Shown here one piece after another: positions 23,872 to 36,713 of a stretch of DNA of 64,000 bases; the first letter of the stretch is position 1; every line of letters begins with the position of its first letter. The notes beneath the pieces were generated by a model. The model was not told where the DNA came from, ran no database searches, and saw only the letters and a program-made list of their open reading frames with translations. Both the position numbers and the translations under genes were made by a program. Source of the DNA: Drosophila pseudoobscura (Eukaryota; Arthropoda; Insecta; Diptera; Drosophilidae); the NCBI RefSeq assembly GCF_009870125.1, contig NC_046679.1, positions 18,166,001 to 18,230,000 on the forward strand, in the 5' to 3' direction.

Positions 23872-26800
23872 ATGCCACGTAACGGCTTTGAAAATGGAGT
23901 CCCATCCAAGGCTCTTGCGAATGGGGACTATGATGAGATAAAGCCTACCTATGCATTGGAGCACTTAGCCACTTTTAAGCTCAAAAATGAGGCGGAAACG
24001 AAGCAGCCAAAGGAGAAGATGAAACTGCTTATTGAACTGGACAAGACGGGGGGCATTTGGCCTCACAAGATGTTTATGAGCTTCAACGGCCAGTGGCTAG
24101 TGATGCTAGACAGCGAAATGAAGGAGATTGAGAACTTCCCTGGCAGCCTGATCACGGAACCCACAGCGTTTATTAGCGAGGATCCGCAGGAGGCATACAA
24201 CAACATCTTGATATTTTCGGTTCCTGGTATCTCGCTAGGCAATACGGAGATGCACATTTTTCAGGTGAGCACTGATCGTCCTGGAACATCCGTCGAATCT
24301 CTTAATAATCTTTCATACTCCGCATCTGCTTAAGGTGGCCGATGTCAGCTCTGTAAACTTGGTGGAAGATCTGCGAACGGTAAGCATAGTACGCTCTGAC
24401 AGTCGACATTTTCTTAAAAGGACATTTTCCTATTGCCAAACGGATTTCTCATCTGAGATGTTCTCATTCATATCCATGGAATTACATTTATACTGTTGTA
24501 TCTTCTTTATGGTGCGCTGATCAGATTATTGTCATGAGCGACTTCCACCATAACTTAACCATTTCTTTCTTGGCTGCCATCTAATGATTCCACAATGATT
24601 TCATCAATGGGTTTAAGGATATCTCCCCTGTCCAAATTAATGCAATTACAATGCAATTATAATTCAGACTTCTTGACTCGTTTTATAATACTATTTATTC
24701 CGTCCTTAATACATTTGTTCCACAAATAACTGTATCTGTTTCATTCCTATTTGATCACAAATTGTGTTTTGACAGTTATATATCCGCAACAGTTAATAAA
24801 GCTAAGGGTGTATTAGCGTTCATCATCCCCCGCCCCTAACCAACCGATCTAGGCTACATTTAGGCAGGTCACTTTATTGCACCATCGCAGAATATGTAAT
24901 GGGGGCATGAACATTAGCACACGCTCCTTCTCGGAAATGTGGACTCCTAGACTTCTTTGGATCAGCGTGACTTTGCGGTTCCATTTAGACCTACCCGTAC
25001 TTTTCGGCCTATCCGCTTACTCATATGTCGGTCCAACTGCGCCCAGCATAACCTGCCATAATTATAATTCCCTTTTCCATACCTTATCCCCTGAACTACC
25101 CTTTAGATTATAGCACTTAATATTTACAATCCCCTGAAAGAACTTAGCAAATTTGTAAAATCTTTTCTTTCCTCCTCCTGTGTATTAATCGTTAGTTCTT
25201 TTAGTATCTTAAACCATTACTAGCAGATAATTGTTAATTGAAAAAATAAATAAATTGTAGCTGAGCAAGGGTACGCCCGTCACGATCGACCGTAACAAAA
25301 CACCCATTCGCTTGCCCAAGCCTGACCGACCCGCTAACCAGCAACCCAAGGACCAGTACGGAATTGCGGCGGCCGTGGCCGGGATTGCTGCCGAGAAGAA
25401 TGCGCTGGATCGCGAGCAAACCGAACGGGACGTTCAGGTGATTAATCATTGCTTTGAGGACATTGAGCGGTTCATGGCGAGGCTCCACTACGCGGCCGAG
25501 GCTCTAACCGAGCTCAAGTTGCGCAAGGAGCAGCACAATCCCCACGGAGAAGGTCTTCTCGTACTGCGGTCGCGTCCACCCATTGAAAGCGAGTTCCACG
25601 ACATCCTGGCCAAAGTGAAGCTAGCTCTTATTTACTCTGTCAAGCTGCAAAACCACTTCACAAAGAGCTCGGATCCGATCCACAATGTTTTCATTTCTCT
25701 TCAAACCATTGTGAGTGTCTGCAACGACATCTATATAGACGCCAATTTGCCAGAAGGCGTCGTTAATCCGCTGCTGCGTCGCGAAACTATTGCGTTCCTC
25801 AGCGGGACGTTGGACTCCAACGAGAAGCAGTTGTGGCACAGTCTGGGACCCAACTGGACGGTGCCGAAAGATCAGTTTAAGGACCACAAGAGCTCGTACC
25901 ACCCTATTTTCTACGACGACTGGTCGCCGGACTGGGTTGTGGACGAGGAGGTGCAGTACCTTGCGCCCGCACTAAAGAAAACATCAACGCCCTCACCGAT
26001 ACCCCTGCCTCCGAGTCCGGGTGGTAATCGCACCTGGCTGAATCGTTTAGAAAGCCGCAATGTTAAGATCGCGGAGGTCGCGTACAACAAGTCGGCTACC
26101 AACGACAAGGAGCTGAAAGTAACAAAAGGCGAATACTTGGAGGTATGCAATTGAATACCCCTTAGTTTTACCTCAGTCTATGTGACTCAACAAACTCCTG
26201 CAACGCCGTTCACAGATAATTGATGACTCCCGCAATTGGTGGAAGGCTCGCAACTCCTACGGAAGTATTGGATACGTGCCTAACACCGTGCTTACGCCGT
26301 ATAACTTTGAGCGCGGCGTTAATTCGAACGGCCTCGACTCAGAGTCATTGGCCTCTTTGTCGCTGCAGGAGAACGAGTCTAGTGAAGCCAACAATCCGCA
26401 ATACCGCAATACCATGGCCTTATATGCGGCACCAACAGACCTGGAGCAGCAAGCGGGCAGCGTCAAGGTAATGCCGCGATCGTATTCCATGCCCAATGTT
26501 CCCATTCCCCCACCAATGCCGCCGGCGGGAGAAAGCCAGCCCACCACTCCAAGTGGCACCCTAAAGCGCAATATGGCCGCGGCAGGAGCACTGGCAGGTA
26601 AGTCCTAATATAAATATTCCGTGCTCGTAGCATTTACTTAAAGTCACTGCCTTCCAGCGATGCGTGCTCGCAACGACTGCGATGCCGCTGATGAGGCATA
26701 CATGATGCAGGACGATGTGAACGATGAACTGCGCCTCATGCTGCAGCAGAGGCAGCGTCGTAAGGACCTCGAAATCCTGAAGACTCCGGAAATCTTCATT

Positions 26801-27180
26801 ACCCAGCACTCCAAGCCCAAAGAGGTGGAGGAATGGCTGCGAGGCAAGGGCTTCTCCGATAATATAATCAAGCGTCTGCACACCCTCAGCGGCGAGGAGA
26901 TCTTCGCTCTCTCACCTCACACCATCGAAAGCTACTTCGGGCAGCGAGAGAGTCGCCGTCTGATATCGCAGATCGTGTTGCAGAAGAATTTCTGCGAGGT
27001 GAGCATGTCCGCCACTCCCGCCCCCTCTGAGCCCATCTTATTCGGTGTTCTTCTCTGTCCATTCCATTGCAGTACAAAACCATTCGCTCGTCAGAGCTAT
27101 CGGCCAAGCTGGCTCGTGCTCGTCAAAAGGCTGACCAATCCAACGGCAATGGCAACGGCAACCCGAACGAAGTCTTCTAA
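23872..27180 (+). CDS. EPS8-like signalling/actin adaptor
   Basis: Six coding exons: 23872-24264, 24335-24379, 25261-26142, 26216-26597, 26658-26998 and 27073-27180. They are in consistent phase and give 716 residues. EPS8 proteins link receptor tyrosine kinases to Rac and cap or bundle actin. An N-terminal PTB domain spans about residues 28-146 (TYALEHLATFKL ... EMHIFQVADVSSVNLVEDLRT). A central helical region follows. The SH3 domain lies at about 413-470 (KIAEVAYNKSATNDKELKV ... RNWWKARNSYGSIGYVP) and is split by an intron. A Pro-rich linker (PIPPPMPPAGE) and the C-terminal actin-binding helical bundle (EEWLRGKGFSDNIIKRLHTLSGEE ... LQKNFCEYKTI) complete the domain order. The ATG lies one base after an acceptor, implying an upstream untranslated exon. 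It matches D. melanogaster CG8907 (from memory), distinct from the paralogue arouser. Poly(A)-like sequence follows at about 27330. Confidence 0.9.
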
Positions 27181-30150
27181 TATTGCCATACATAGTTGCT
27201 TTGATTGGAATAGCCTTGGTGCACAGCGAAAGTAACCTGATCCGGTGCTCAGAAACGCTCTAGACGTGCCATTTATTTATTTATGCATAGCAAACTTCCA
27301 TCTACTTTTAAAAATCAATGTTTATTAAAAACCATTAAAATATTTTAGAACAAAAATGCATTAAAGATAACTGTGTCCATCCAAAGTTGAGTGAGTTTAT
27401 AAAAATCTCACCTGCATACATATATATGTACGTATGTAGGCACATATTTACACACCTACCAGTATCTACCTGTATTTTTACACCATCATCATCCTTGGAG
27501 AAGCTTCTATGTAGTTAGCCTGAGCTTTTAAGCTGTCTTCGTGAAACATTGTACATATGGACATATGTATGTATGTATGTATGTACGGAAGTCTCAACCG
27601 CCAGAATGGCATTGCTGTGCTATTTAGTTTAGTGTTCCATTCAAAACAATCGGTCAACTCAGTCTGGTACTGAAGATACTCGCAATTCAAACTCGCAATT
27701 CGCTTTGAGCTGCACAGTTTTCCAACAAACCTACAACAGTTTTAAAAACCGGATGATTGATCTGCTGCAACTAATTAATAAACAAAATAAATAATATACG
27801 TATGTGTATTTAATACTTTAATTAAATATTAGTTTAAAAATACGGGAAATATTTTTCATAATTTTCTTGTCTACCAGTCTAAATATAAGAAAACATTATT
27901 TTTTTTCATAGTTTTTTCTAAGCTTTATTTAAATAATGAAAAATATTTAAACAAGCCGGAACTTTGTATACATGTATGTATACATGTATGTATGTTTGTA
28001 TGCACTGGTATTCATATTCCGTTCATGTTCGGCTTATGTTCGGAACTTTTATCATTACAGGAATATAATGAAAACCAGTTTCTAAAGTAATTAGTCACTC
28101 GTTTTGCATTTTGTTGACCCAGATGGGACAATCGGCGGAGTTTGTTCAGTTCATTGTCGCGAATAAATATACATACATACATACATCCACAGAAGACTTA
28201 CCCGACTATCCTGGTATTTTATTTGCATTGTATTTTTGCATTTTGTATCTATTAATCGTAACAGGCAGAAGCAAGCGTGAAGTACCATATGTACATGTAT
28301 TTGTATGTTTGATGATATATGTATGTATATGTGATATGGGAATAGTTAGATCTGGGATACTGAAGTACTTATTTCGTCTGTGCATACTTTTGTGGCCCCT
28401 TCCGTCCGCCCGCAAAAATATAATTAGCCATTTTCGTCCCAGAGTTCTCAGAGACTTTAAGAGCTCATATTTAAACAATTTTGGAAGGAGAAGCTGACTG
28501 TGTGTAATTTAAAAAACTTACATTTGGAAAGTTAATGGGTTTAAAGAAAAGCTGTTCAAACTTTCATCAAAAAATTGTCAGCCTTACTTTATTAAATTTG
28601 ATTTAGAAGGAAGTGTTGGTTGAGGAATGCGATGCTTCTCTTGCCACTCATCTGTCTATCAAAAAGATACGCTCTCTGGTCGCTGATTCACTTGGGAATG
28701 GGCTAAGTCGCATGTTTCAAGGCTCAACCGGTTGCCAGAACACATGTAGGTATCAAAGTTATAAAATCGGCATTTGGCATGTCAAGAAAGAGAGAGTTAT
28801 TCGAGTTTGTCCAGTTGCAGCCGCGCTGCTGTTCAATTGTTTTGTGGGATCTGTGTTAGGCTTGCCAATTATAACGAATTCATTTGTAATTACGCGCTTT
28901 TTGCCAAAATTCATTTTCAGCGTTCAATCCGGTCCACAGGTTATTCAGGGTTTAATAAATGATCAAATTGATTCAATTACTATCAAATTTATTTTTACCG
29001 ACTGAAACAAGTTCCGAGTGCTATACCAGATTTCTTACCTAACGTTACGACGCCAAATATGTCTTTTGTAATTGTTTGCTTGTGACTTACAAAAAAAAAC
29101 AAGGTAAGAAAACAGTACTTTGCATCCCATCTGGCTTCCCAGCATCGATATAGCCATACTGCAGCCGTGATGTACAGTCGTAACAGTTCTTGGATCTCGG
29201 CGTTTTTAAGATCTGCAAGAACCAAATTTGGTTTACTTCTGGGCCAGACTTGCGAAGAATTTGTACACCGAATACATAGTAGGTATGGAACAAAAGAAAC
29301 AACGGTCTGATATGACAAATCATTTATTCAAATACTCGTATACTCGTATCTAGTAATTTAAGTGACTTTAAATCTGCTATTCAGCGTTATAAACTCTTCG
29401 AAAACACCGATCTGTTCAATTCCCGGGCTGAAGAATACGTACATATAATGTATGTTGTGTTGAGGACCTGCGGCCCTTGCAATCCCACGAAATGCTGTGT
29501 CCCGGTTATTGTCATTGCAATTGAATTGAAAAGTGCTGTACATTAGGACCGAGGACAGTCCAAATGTTTAATTAATGAAAATAATTAGCCAAACGACGGT
29601 CACGCAGAGCCAGCAGCAACAAGAGGTTTTGTAATGATTTCGAAAGAGAATCTCCCTAGGTCACAGCTGGCGTCCCATACGATAAGTCGCGTTACAAAAG
29701 TAGGCACTTAAAAAGGTCAGAGGCTCGCATGAGTGCTCCTGTGTGTCGCTTGGTAATACTGACAGCCAATGGCGCTAAGCACACTGTGACAGACATTGCT
29801 ATGCGAATCCTAGCCAAAAACATAAATTACATAAAGCATAAGTCAGTCTTTTCAATACCGCGGTCTGGGGCTCACTACATTGTATGTTCAAACTGGAGCA
29901 GAGCAAAAAGTAAGCAGACTTTTTGATTTACACACTGGTTCCCGTACTCGAAGCCACAGGTGAGCCACTCCGCCGCAGTGCCTGCTCTCGACTAGTCCAG
30001 GCCCGAGCATATGTACGGTCACAAAAGCACAGTCCGCCGCCAGCGCCACTGAAGCTGGTGGCGCCGACGCTGCTTCTGCTGCTGCCGCTGCTTCTGCTGC
30101 TGCTGCTGCAGCTGCTGCTGCGGCTGCTGCTGGTGTGGATTCAGATTCGG
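27181..30150. other. Gene-poor DNA
   Basis: AT-rich DNA with TATG microsatellites (27540-27580, 27970-28010, 28160-28185). Frames of 90-130 codons exist but lack domain, codon or splice support. A CTG/CTT trinucleotide tract at about 30065-30135 produces a poly-Leu frame that I regard as non-coding. Confidence 0.4.
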
Positions 30151-30162
30151 ATTCGGATTCGT

Positions 30163-30640
30163 TATAAAAGGCCCAAAACCATCAGCAGCGCAGTTAGTTC
30201 GCCCTGGGCCTTGCCACAGTTAACCAACCAACCAACCGATCTGGTTCAACGCCACAAGCCATCGTCAACGTCCAGTCAACGGATTAGCGCTAGGCTCCCT
30301 CCCCTGCTGATGGGCAGGTGTGCATAAGTATAACTGTGACGAGAGGTAGTTGATAATTAATGTGTGAATTGTATCCGAGCCAATAGTAATTGAGGAAAAC
30401 AAAACCAACATAATCTGCAATAGCCTGCTCTGCTCAGCTTACCGTGGAATTCGTGGTTGCGCACTCGAAACACCCGACTTGTGAATTGTAAAAACAGTGT
30501 TCAAATACCTCTGAAGGAATATGCTTGAGCTCGAACGTTAATGTGGCAAACTACACAAGTGAAAGAACTCGAAACATAATCTTCTAAAACAAGCCGGTTG
30601 GAGAAAGCTGATTGGAGAAAGGATAAAAGGAAAACCCATG
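30163..30640 (+). promoter_or_regulatory. Strong TATA promoter with spliced leader exon (target gene uncertain)
   Basis: TATAAAAG at 30163-30170 is followed about 28 bp later by an initiator-like cgcagttag (start about 30192). A leader of about 450 nt ends at cccatg|GTGAGT (donor at 30641). It reads like a genuine first exon. The nearest downstream plus-strand coding exon with an acceptor right at its ATG is the Pxd-like gene at 40179 (cattcaag|ATG). That would make a 9.5-kb first intron containing AdSL on the opposite strand. An unannotated non-coding transcript is the alternative. Confidence 0.45.
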
Positions 30641-33600
30641 GTGAGTGCGATTAGAACGAAATATGGAAACGAGTGCCGAAACAATCAATTCTCTATCTAT
30701 GCAATTCTCAATCAAAAGCAATAAAGTGACCGAAAACTGAAACAAAAACGATTAAACTCGGTTTGAAATAAATCTTACTGATTCAGACCAGTTGCTGGCT
30801 AAGCTGTTCGATGTCTGTAAATTTGAAACCACAATTTTTGGGTTATTTGTTTTCGATTGCCTGCACCGCATCTGTCAATATGTCACACGGTTGTACTACT
30901 ATGTACACACTCCTATACAGACATATGTACATATATTCGCATTAAGTACAGGTAATCGTATCTTTCAGACACATGAAAGCGAACACTTTGAAACGAATTA
31001 GCTTTAGCGGTATTTTGCTACGTTTATTCGTTAATGGTTGTCCTTAAATCAGCTAATTATCAAGCTGTACAGTCCCACAATGTACTCGCATTGCAGATAC
31101 CGGTTTCTTCGCTAGCAGTTGCTTATTTAAATATAAATTACGGTCAAATGTTGCTTGAAAATCCACTCAACGCTACCAGCAGGCAACTTCTGCCACCGGA
31201 GCCAAACAATTGCGTTGAAAGTTACAAATCTTTTTATTAAACCTAACTATTTTGGTATTCCGAGCGAGTGACCTTCAGGTTTCCGTGGCTGGTTTATCGG
31301 CAAAGGCTTTCAATCCAATAAAGCCACATCGTTCGCCTCAGTCCAGCCCCTTCCCTCCTAAAAAGTGCGCTTTGAAGTGATCACAAATAATGCCGACGGT
31401 TTGGTTGCGCCACGCCCATCATTCAGAGTCTGTGGAGGTGACTTCAGATTTAGAGCATTGTTTGAATAAGTGCACAGAGACACTGAAGTATTCGAGTGAT
31501 TTATACGACATTCAATTCGGACAGGCCTCGTTTAATTCTATCAATCAGGTTTCGTCTGCTTATGCCATTAACGTAAAATTTTGTCTGTACGCCTAGTTTC
31601 CCATGAGCTTTACTTTCTCTCTCACTTGGAATCTTAAGCCTGTTATGTAAACCCGAGCCAATATTAATGTAAAAGTTTATACTAGTGTGTGTGTATGGCT
31701 TACCCACAACTTTGACGACTTGCCATTCACTTGGTTTTAACATTAATTTCTGGTGTTGCCTTTTAATTGAAAACCCCAGAGGAGCCACCATAGGTCTTTG
31801 GACTACAAGTATGTAAATTATGTCAGCATACATAATGTTCAGGCACTAAAGCAAGTTTCTGACATATCCGTCATCCATAGTTGATCCCTTGCAATCACAC
31901 ACACAACATACATAAATATGTCTGAAGTATGATCCAGGTTAAGATGCATGGCGGGACCCCAATAATGAGCGCCGAACACACCTGTCCAATTATGAAATTG
32001 GATGCAGCGTAACGTACTTCTGGTGTCTTATTGCCTTTCCGCAACTAATTGGGAAAGTAGAGAGAAGGTTAGGAGAGGTTTTGTTGCGGTATTGTCGAAA
32101 AATGCGAAAGCGCAAATGTGGCTTAAATACGCTTAAATGCTTGAAAATATTTTTGAGAAATGGCATGCCACATTAGCCCGGGTGTTAACTAGCAATTTCA
32201 CATCAAGAGAAGTGGGCGCAGAGATGAACTGGATAATCGTAACCGTAGCACCGAGAGCTCATGGTATAGGATTGGTTGCAAATCAAAGCAGTTGCAACAA
32301 ATTGCATTGCACTGCTTAAGCCATGCAGGCCATGCAGACTAGACAGGCCGGCGCGTGAGCTTTGCACATGCTAGGTGGTGGGTGCTTTGTGTTCAAGAAC
32401 CACGCCACGGGCGCAACCAATTAATGAATAGCTTTAACTAATCAAATAATTGCATCATTAATTAACTGAAAAGTGTGTGGAATGTATTTTCCAGCTACTG
32501 GCTTTTAACACATTCACCATCTATTCTGATTAAGGAATCTTTCCAGGATTGATTGGCCAGTTATCTTAAAATAATAATAATAATAAAATTCAATTGAAAT
32601 TTACTTGGCTTAATTGAATTTCAAATCAAATATTACTACAACAAATAATTAGTCCCATTTTTGATAGGATGGGATACTTCATTTAGCAAATCCTCCTTCT
32701 GTTTAATATTATTGTTTCCCATGCAAAACACTTTTATTTGTCAAATTCGTACAAATATATTCAATATTCGTAATACCATTCACTCTTTATTCACACCAAG
32801 CTGCAGTTTTCGAACTCTAAGCACGAACCGAACTAAATGTAAGCTGAAGAAAGCGAATGACGACTCGAGTCCAACCAGTTTAGGAGTTTCACTTTCAGTG
32901 CTGTTTAACGTATGCATTCAGTGTCAAAGTCAAGGTCTTCGTTATGCCCCACGTGCTGTTGGCCACAGCAAAGTCTACAAAACGGTCAACGGCTACTGTC
33001 GGCTGCGACTAGCGGTAACAACATTATCCGATCCGTCCATAATTGGTCTCGATTACAACTTCACTTAGTCGAAAACCGTTCGTGGCGGCTGATTCATGAG
33101 ACGTTCGTAGCGCCACACGAGCTGTTAGAGACATTTTAATGCAACTTGATCCAATCACACATTTCATGGCTAGCTTCCTCCACAGACTACGACCTCAAAT
33201 CGTTCCAAAAGGGGTTCAGACGATGGATAACCCAGGCTATTGAATGGAAGGGAGCTTCCATTACAAAGGGAATTCCCAGCAAGACATGGCCACATGAAAT
33301 TTCAGAAAACTGACCCGAAATGTCAATATCCTTCCGCATAGATGTGACTTCTTGTCTCGCGTGCACATCTGTTTTCTTCGCTTGCTTCCGTTATACATCC
33401 GCTATACATTCCCCCGCCTGCGTGTTGGCTCTGCTCTGGTTGGCATTGTCACCGGACGCCGCAGTTGCGCGAAGACAGACCGTCATAATTACCTCAAATG
33501 TAATTGTACGAAACAATTGAAGTGAAGTAAGAAGTGTGGGTTGGTCTCACCGCAAGTGGATGTAGCTGCCTGTATAGGCAATTTTTACAATTCACTTTTG

Positions 33601-33967
33601 ATACTTATTATTCAAAGCAAAGGAAGACTGTAAGACAAGAGGATCGTAATCTATATGTACATACACAAATGGAAATCAGTAAGGAAGCTAATATCTTCGC
33701 ATACCCTTCAAGTTAATGTATTAATGTACATTTACCATTCTTCAAGGCTTTCAATGTATGTACTTGTAAACTGTATTTATTATGATTTTATAAATCTTTT
33801 TCCCTTACTATCTTCTCCTATAATAAAGATTATTCTTAATAACAGTTTTTTCTCAAAGTCTCTCTTAAAAGCCACCTAAATTTTTTTTAAGGAATTATAA
33901 GGTGATTTATAGGAAAATGTGAGGTGATGAAGAAATTTTAAAAATATCAATAGAGGGACGCTCATAG
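30641..33967. other. No supported gene
   Basis: AT-rich, possibly intronic to the leader exon at 30192-30640. Short frames (for example 33320-33520, with a hydrophobic stretch ACVLALLWLALS) have no recognisable family. A small ATA repeat sits at about 32570-32585. Confidence 0.35.
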
Positions 33968-34116
33968 GGACGGACAGAGAGACAGACATGGCTCTATCGA
34001 CTCGGCTATTGATGCTGATCAAGAATATATATACTTTATGGGGTCGGAAACGCTTCCTTCTGGACGTTACACACATCCATTTTCACCACAAATATAATAT
34101 AACCCTATACTCAATT
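33968..34116 (-). repeat. Dispersed repeat, copy B (inverted relative to 2321-2460)
   Basis: Read in reverse, this segment repeats copy A from the gtctgtccg-like run through gatcagcatcaatagccgag, cataaagtatatatattc and the aacgtccagaagg phrase to agtatagggtt. There are only a few differences over about 140 bp. The two copies are inverted and about 31.6 kb apart. Confidence 0.65.
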
Positions 34117-34934
34117 TGTTTTTTCTTTTTTGTTTTCTATCGTTTTGGGTGCATCAAAAGCGTACATATGTATGTATTTATTATATTTTAAACACACATG
34201 CTTTATACATACATATATCGGGGATGGATCTATTGAAACCGCCACAGAATTTACACGCGTAATGCAAAAAAAACTAATTTGCCAATGCCTTTGATCAAGA
34301 AATATGTTAGCGGCTAGTATTTTCAAGCCACAGAGCATCTTTACCATACTACGTTGAAGTTGTCATTTCACCTAATATTGCATCTAATAATTGGACACTC
34401 TGTTATACGAACAGTTCGCATGACTTTATAGAGGTTTAGTAAATGTTTAAGTTTCACGCCATACTCATTTTCAGCTGCATAACCCCTAGACGAATATATG
34501 TACATATGTACTATGTAAGAATGAATATAAATATATGTAGGTACATAATGAAAAGTAACGGAAACCGATTCTCGTCCGTGGAGCACTGCAGTCGTGATAT
34601 GTCAGGCTGAGTGGCGAAAGGCTAAGGCAAAAATTACAATCTTTACTGCATTGGATCAAGAACGTCACCTCGTATACGGGTGCCGAGTTTTAGTTTTGCG
34701 GTTTTTAATTGTAAATAAGCTACCAGCAGGCGCAGAGGCAAGAAGAAATATAAATCACGCTGGGGGTCTAGCTGCCAGAGATCTCGACCCATAGAATGCA
34801 GCGATAAGCTTAGACGCGCCGACATTACATTGGATGCTGGCGTTGTTAGGCAATACTCACTAGTTTGATTAAAGGCATTCATTTATTTTTGTAGTTCAAA
34901 CTACGAGATTGATAATAGGGTAACAAACAGTGGG
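34117..34934. other. Intergenic downstream of AdSL
   Basis: AT-rich with CATA/TATG microsatellites near 34150-34220 and 34490-34550. I see no gene here. Confidence 0.4.
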
Positions 34935-36380
34935 TTAGATATTCAGTTTAACGTCTTTAACAGTCTTCAAGGCGTCAGCGTAGCGAGCCAGCACTGGCTC
35001 CACTTCTTCCGCAACGAACTCTTCTACCTGATCGCTAGCCCGTCCAGTAAATGTCCGCGCATCCAGTATATTGTCGAGCTGATTCAGTATAGGCGCAAAG
35101 TAGGGATCCTTGCGTACACGGTCCACCAAATCGTTATCTTTTCCATGCTGCTTGACTTGGGCTCCGGCTTCTTGCGAGAGGACTCGAATCTTCTCATGGC
35201 AAATCTGTCGATCGCCGCCAGCCTTAACCATGGCCATTATTATGTTTTCCGTGGACATGAAGGGCAACTCTTGGGAAATGTGTCGTTCAATAACCTTGGG
35301 ATAAACCACTAGACCCTGAGAAATATTAAGCAACGTGAGAAGGGCGGCATCCGCGGACAAAAATGCCTCGGACAAGGTAATTCGCCTGTTGGCAGAATCG
35401 TCCAGAGTGCGCTCCAGCCATTGCGTTGCGTGTGTGTTGGCAGCGTTGCTGAACAGGGTTATGAGGTGACGGGCCAATGCGCAGCAGCGTTCCGAGCGCA
35501 TGGGGTTCCGCTTGTACGGCATAGCAGAAGACCCAATTTGCGTGCTTTCAAATGGCTCCTCAAGCTCCTTTCGCGAAGCCAGGATGCGCAGATCAGAACA
35601 CATTTTGTGAATGCTAGTGCCAAGACTGGAGAGGGCAGCCACAACTTCCACGTCTACTTTCCTAGTATAGGTTTGACCTGTGACTGCATATGCCTTTTTA
35701 AATCCGGCCAGCTCGGTAACCAATTGATCCAGCTGTTTCACCTTCTTACCGTCGCCGTTAAATAATTGAAGAAATGAGGCCTGGGTGCCGGTGGTACCCT
35801 TCACTCCACGGAATCGCAGGTCCTGCTGACAACGAGACAGCGCTCGTTCATCCATTAGCAAGTCCTGAATCCAAAGGCAAGCGCGCTTGCCCACAGTGGT
35901 CAACTGCGCTGGCTGCAGATGTGTAAATCCAAGCGTGGGTTGGTCCTTGTAGGTTTCTGCAAATTGCTTCAACTGCGACACCACAGAAGCGATACGAGGC
36001 AGCAGCAACTGAAGCGCGTCCCGAAGAACAATGAGGTCCGTGTTGTCGCCCACAAAGCACGAGGTAGCCCCCAAATGAATGACGGGAGCGGCTGTAGGAC
36101 ACTGCTTGGCGAAGATATGGACGTGTGCCATAACGTCATGCCTTGTGAGACGCTCCTCCTCAGCCACTGCATCGAAATCGATGTTATATATTTCCTTCTC
36201 CATTTCGCTTATCTGGGCCTCACTTATCTCCAGACCCAGCGAGCACTCAGCTTTTGCCAGAAATACCCACAGCTTGCGCCATGTCGAGAACTTGTTTTGG
36301 TCGCTGAACAGAAACTGCATTTCCTGGCTGGCATACCGTGTACTCAGGGGCGACTTGTATCCTTCGTATTGGCTTCCCAT
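34935..36380 (-). CDS. AdSL: Adenylosuccinate lyase
   Basis: A single uninterrupted exon encodes 481 residues, close to the 484 of human ADSL. The enzyme catalyses two fumarate-releasing steps in purine synthesis: SAICAR to AICAR, and adenylosuccinate to AMP. It works as a homotetramer in the cytosol. Visible motifs are [10 protein letters not shown] at 79-88, the catalytic [10 protein letters not shown] at 152-161 (general acid His about 154) and the fumarase/lyase signature loop [14 protein letters not shown] at 284-297, which carries the catalytic Ser. The ATG context (AGAAAATGGG) is good and no longer in-frame start exists. It lies on the strand opposite the peroxidase and collagen-like genes and may be nested in a long intron of the upstream promoter exon at 30.2 kb. 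It matches D. melanogaster AdSL (CG3590). Confidence 0.97.
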   Translation of the reverse strand: MGSQYEGYKSPLSTRYASQEMQFLFSDQNKFSTWRKLWVFLAKAECSLGLEISEAQISEMEKEIYNIDFDAVAEEERLTRHDVMAHVHIFAKQCPTAAPVIHLGATSCFVGDNTDLIVLRDALQLLLPRIASVVSQLKQFAETYKDQPTLGFTHLQPAQLTTVGKRACLWIQDLLMDERALSRCQQDLRFRGVKGTTGTQASFLQLFNGDGKKVKQLDQLVTELAGFKKAYAVTGQTYTRKVDVEVVAALSSLGTSIHKMCSDLRILASRKELEEPFESTQIGSSAMPYKRNPMRSERCCALARHLITLFSNAANTHATQWLERTLDDSANRRITLSEAFLSADAALLTLLNISQGLVVYPKVIERHISQELPFMSTENIIMAMVKAGGDRQICHEKIRVLSQEAGAQVKQHGKDNDLVDRVRKDPYFAPILNQLDNILDARTFTGRASDQVEEFVAEEVEPVLARYADALKTVKDVKLNI

Positions 36381-36638
36381 TTTCTTAGATTTGTTTTTTT
36401 TTTAATGCAAATTATCAAAGCAGTTTAGTTGCTAACTCTCAATTTACGTGTCGTCGAAGTCACAGGTGGTTGGAAATACGCAATACGTACACGTGCGGAG
36501 TGCTCGCTTTGCCACTTGAATAGACTTTGCGCTGAAATAGAGATGAAATTGCATTTATATTAAGTTCCGAATTTCTTGAATTTACATTAACAAATGTAAA
36601 TTTTCCATTAATAATATAATTTTTCGGATTCATTGATA

Positions 36639-36713
36639 AAATATACCGTCCGATGCTCAGGAATATACGATAATATACCGTCTCAATTTAAAAATATACC
36701 ATAAATATACCGA
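36639..36713 (-). promoter_or_regulatory. Cluster of ATATACCG motifs upstream of AdSL
   Basis: Four close copies of aatatacc (three ending in cg) occur within 75 bp, 260-330 bp upstream of the AdSL ATG. Read on the AdSL strand they give CGGTATATTT, close to the Drosophila core-promoter Motif 6 (KTYRGTATWTTT). No TATA box is evident. Confidence 0.4.

Noticed and set aside
28613-29005. 130-codon frame downstream of the EPS8-like gene
   Set aside because: No conserved motif, no start context, and composition like surrounding AT-rich DNA.
29923-30327. 134-codon frame with a poly-Leu segment
   Set aside because: Arises from a CTG/CTT trinucleotide tract and overlaps a TATA box and transcription start; no ATG start of its own (reads from ATT/TTG-type codon).
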